From positions 62,001 to 126,000 of the forward strand of contig NZ_CP097321.1 of the NCBI RefSeq assembly GCF_023515995.1: a DNA stretch of 64,000 nt, given 5' to 3'. Origin of the DNA: Candidatus Mycobacterium methanotrophicum (GTDB taxonomy: Bacteria; Actinomycetota; Actinomycetes; Mycobacteriales; Mycobacteriaceae). The position numbers were made by a program, and so were the translations under genes. Position 1 is the first letter of the stretch; each line of letters starts with the position of its first letter. The notes under the pieces were generated by a model. It was given only the letters and a program-made list of their open reading frames with translations. It did no database searches and was not told the origin of the DNA. Positions 61,870-64,000 of the stretch are shown here, piece after piece.

Positions 61870-63021
61870 TCAGTTTCCCGATCCCAGGTCCTCGTCGGGC
61901 ATGTATTCCACGGCGAGGCGGTATCCGCGCTTCACTGCCGTGGCGATGAGCTCCTTGGCGCCGAGCGCGGACCGCAGCCGGGCGACTGCGGCCTCGACTA
62001 CGTGCGGGTCGTCACCGCCGAGCGCCTCGAGCAGCACATCCCGCGACACGACCGCGCCGGGCTCGCGCGCTAGCAGCTTGAGCAAGGTCAGCGAGTTGGG
62101 CGACAGGTCACGCACCTGGCCGTCGACGACGGCGCAGGTGGCGTGCACGCCGAGCGTGTGCCCCGCGACGGCGAGATCTGGTTGCCGGCGGGGAAGTTCG
62201 TCGGCGACGATGCGGGCCAGCGCCCCGAGCCGCATTCGGCCGGGCAGCACGGACGGCACCCTGACCTGCTCCAGCGGGCGCGCGGTCACTGGCCCGACGC
62301 AAAACGGTGTCACGGTCGTGGTCAGGGCACGTGCCACGGACTCGCTGAGCCGCAGCTCCTCGGCCCTCATCAAGAACGAAGCGACGGCCGGCGCGGACGT
62401 GAACGTGACAGCATCGACGCTGCCGAGTGCGACCTTCTCGACCAGATCATCCAGCGCGGCGAGGTCCGCGGGCGGCTCCCAGCGGTACACCGGCACCGCG
62501 ACCACTGCGGCGCCCCGCTCGGAAAGTGTGTCGCGAAAGCCCGGCATGGGGTCCCAGGCGTCGACGGCGCCGTGTAGCTGCACTGCGACCCGCCTGCCGT
62601 CGAGATCGTCGGCGCTGAGATGCGCCAGCACCTCCTCCGACGACTCCGACACCGGCGACCACTCCTCTCGCAGACCGGCCGCGCGTAGGGCGCCGGCGGC
62701 CTTCGGCCCCCGCGAGATGATCCGGGCACCGCTCAAGGCGTCCAGCAGCGCCTCAGCGACGCCCCAGCCATGGGCCGCCTCGACCCAGCCGCGGAAACCG
62801 ATGCCGGTGGTCGCGATGAGGACATCGGGCGGCGTCGCGATCACGTCGTCGGTGGCGGCGCGCAGACGGGTGTCGTCGACGAGCGGCACCATCTGGATGG
62901 CGGCGGCGGTCACGACGTTGGCACCGCGGCGACACAGCATGGTCGCGAACTCGCCCACCCGACGGGAGGCGGTGATGGCCACGGTGAAGCCCGTCAGCGA
63001 AGACGCTTCCGGGCTGGTCAT
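61870..63021 (-). CDS. Uroporphyrinogen-III synthase fused to a winged-helix regulator domain
   Basis: 383 aa from ATG 63021; the frame opens earlier but the conserved part begins MTSPEASSLTGFTVAITASR. Residues 1-260 form a HemD-like domain (FATMLCRRGANVVTAAAIQM; LIATTGIGFRGWVEAAHGWG; VDAVTFTSAPAVASFL). The C-terminal 100 residues form an OmpR/PhoB-type winged helix (RDLSPNSLTLLKLLAREPGA; VSRDVLLEALGG; LRSALGAKELIATAVKRGYR). It may act as a porphyrin-sensing regulator of nitrite assimilation as well as, or instead of, an enzyme. Confidence 0.88.
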   Translation of the reverse strand: MTSPEASSLTGFTVAITASRRVGEFATMLCRRGANVVTAAAIQMVPLVDDTRLRAATDDVIATPPDVLIATTGIGFRGWVEAAHGWGVAEALLDALSGARIISRGPKAAGALRAAGLREEWSPVSESSEEVLAHLSADDLDGRRVAVQLHGAVDAWDPMPGFRDTLSERGAAVVAVPVYRWEPPADLAALDDLVEKVALGSVDAVTFTSAPAVASFLMRAEELRLSESVARALTTTVTPFCVGPVTARPLEQVRVPSVLPGRMRLGALARIVADELPRRQPDLAVAGHTLGVHATCAVVDGQVRDLSPNSLTLLKLLAREPGAVVSRDVLLEALGGDDPHVVEAAVARLRSALGAKELIATAVKRGYRLAVEYMPDEDLGSGN

Positions 63022-63103
63022 ACAGTCGCTTTCAGTCAGGAACCGAGGCTCCGGCAGCCGCCCGGTCGGGCGGCTGCCGGACCGGTCAATGGTAAGTGAC
63101 CGC

Positions 63104-64000
63104 TCAGGCACGGGCCGGGGCCCGCACGGGCTGATCGGCAGCCGTTGCACCTTGGCGCAGCTGCACGTACACCCGCCAGGTGACCAGAGCTGCGATCACG
63201 TAGAACGCGCCGAAAGCCCAGAAGGCGACGGTGGCGCTGCCGTTGGCCAGATACGAGGCGCGGAGCACCAGATTGATCGCCACGCCGCCGAGGCAGCCGA
63301 CCGCGCCGGCGATGCCGATCACTGCGCCAGACATCGAACGCGAGTAGTCGGCCCGGGTCTTCTCGTCGGCGTCCAGCGAGCGCGACGCGGCCTCGAAGAT
63401 GCACGGAATCATCTTATATACCGCGCCGTTGCCGATGCCGCTGAGTAAGAACAGGACCACGAATCCGACCACATACAGGGTCATGGTCACCGCGGTGGTC
63501 TGACGGCCCGCGACCGTCGCGGTGACGCCGAGGATCCCAACGCCACCGATCATGCCCGCAAACGCCCATAACGTGACCGTTCCGCCGCCGATCCTGTCGG
63601 CGAACCGGCCGCCGTAGATCCGCGAAATCGAGCCCAGCAGCGGGCCGACAAACGCGATCTGCGCCGCGTGCAGCGACGCCTGCGCCGCACTCTGCCCGCC
63701 CGACGCGAACGAGATCTGCAGCACCTGGCCGAACGCGAACGAAAAGCCGATGAACGAACCGAAGGTGCCGATGTACAGCAGGCTGACCAGCCAGGTGTGG
63801 CGGTTGCGCAGCGCCGCCCGCATCGCGGCGGTGTCAACGGACACGATGTCGAGGTTGTCCATGAACCGGGCGGCGCCGATCGCGCCGATCACCAGCGCCA
63901 CGAGGTAGAACGCGCACACCCAGTACGGCTGTCGGTTGCCCGCGATCGCGATCACGAAAAGGCCGACCAGCTGGACGGCGGGAACGCCGATGTTCCCGCC
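63104..64000 (-). CDS. Nitrate/nitrite transporter NarK-type (partial, runs off the window)
   Basis: The last 298 residues of an MFS transporter; the start lies beyond the window. The visible part opens with the nitrate-signature-like GGNIGVPAVQLVGLFVIAIA, followed by further membrane helices (WLVSLLYIGTFGSFIGFSFA; FVGPLLGSISRIYGGRFADR with the MFS loop; MTLYVVGFVVLFLLSGIGNG; AVIGIAGAVGCLGGVAINLV). Same strand as and upstream of the HemD-type and sirB genes, so it is probably the first gene of that operon. Confidence 0.9.
   Translation of the reverse strand, partial: GGNIGVPAVQLVGLFVIAIAGNRQPYWVCAFYLVALVIGAIGAARFMDNLDIVSVDTAAMRAALRNRHTWLVSLLYIGTFGSFIGFSFAFGQVLQISFASGGQSAAQASLHAAQIAFVGPLLGSISRIYGGRFADRIGGGTVTLWAFAGMIGGVGILGVTATVAGRQTTAVTMTLYVVGFVVLFLLSGIGNGAVYKMIPCIFEAASRSLDADEKTRADYSRSMSGAVIGIAGAVGCLGGVAINLVLRASYLANGSATVAFWAFGAFYVIAALVTWRVYVQLRQGATAADQPVRAPARA

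Noticed and set aside
1-64000. CRISPR array or rRNA genes
   Set aside because: No regularly spaced identical repeats and no rRNA-like segment were seen.

Overview
The window is GC-rich actinobacterial DNA. It carries PE and PPE genes, EsxG/EsxH-type WXG100 proteins, an EspR-like regulator, DUF5631/DUF732-type proteins and a moaA2/moaC2/moaD2/moaE2/mog set, which together point to a Mycobacterium, probably a non-tuberculous species. No species can be named from the sequence alone.

Region 1 (1-8 kb) is an accessory island: a tRNA-Ala, a C5 DNA methyltransferase, a frameshifted GIY-YIG restriction enzyme, a Vsr nuclease, DprA with a truncated ComF-like partner, two toxin-antitoxin-like pairs and a zeta-like kinase. 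Region 2 (8-15 kb) is a minus-strand cluster of DUF5631-type (ESX-associated) genes. It is flanked by a 108-bp inverted repeat that carries a palindrome, with an EspR-like gene beside one arm. Region 3 (15-28.7 kb) is a graveyard of toxin-antitoxin systems and insertion sequences: MazEF, decayed DUF6247/toxin and Abi_2 genes, an IS66 element with perfect 8-bp target duplications, an IS607 element, several gene scars, a parB gene with an in-frame amber codon, and an nrdH-like gene split by an IS5-type element. Region 4 (28.7-32.1 kb) is a coupled pair of recombinase genes lying against a 5'-truncated molybdate transporter.

Region 5 (33-38 kb) is molybdenum cofactor biosynthesis: mog, moaC2, moeA, moaE2, moaD2, moaA2 and a Mop/HTH protein. 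It is followed by a flavin monooxygenase-lipoprotein-truncated P450 operon and a PE-PPE-EsxG-EsxH cassette whose PPE gene is frameshifted. Region 6 (43.8-52.7 kb) is assimilatory nitrate reduction: a nitrate reductase fused to a flavoprotein reductase, a MobA-MoeA fusion, nirB and nirD. The matching siroheme genes (sirB, a HemD-type regulator) and narK lie at 61-64 kb. Between the two halves (52.8-60.9 kb) sits an insertion holding scars of sirB/hemD, truncated haemoglobin and an EsxN-like gene, plus PPE-PE-PPE genes, a secreted DUF732 protein, and an ISL3 element that contains a second IS66 copy.

Functionally the right half forms one pathway: nitrate uptake (NarK), molybdenum cofactor supply, reduction to nitrite (NarB/NarN type) and then to ammonium (NirBD with siroheme). 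The left half is mobile and defence DNA with many inactivated genes.
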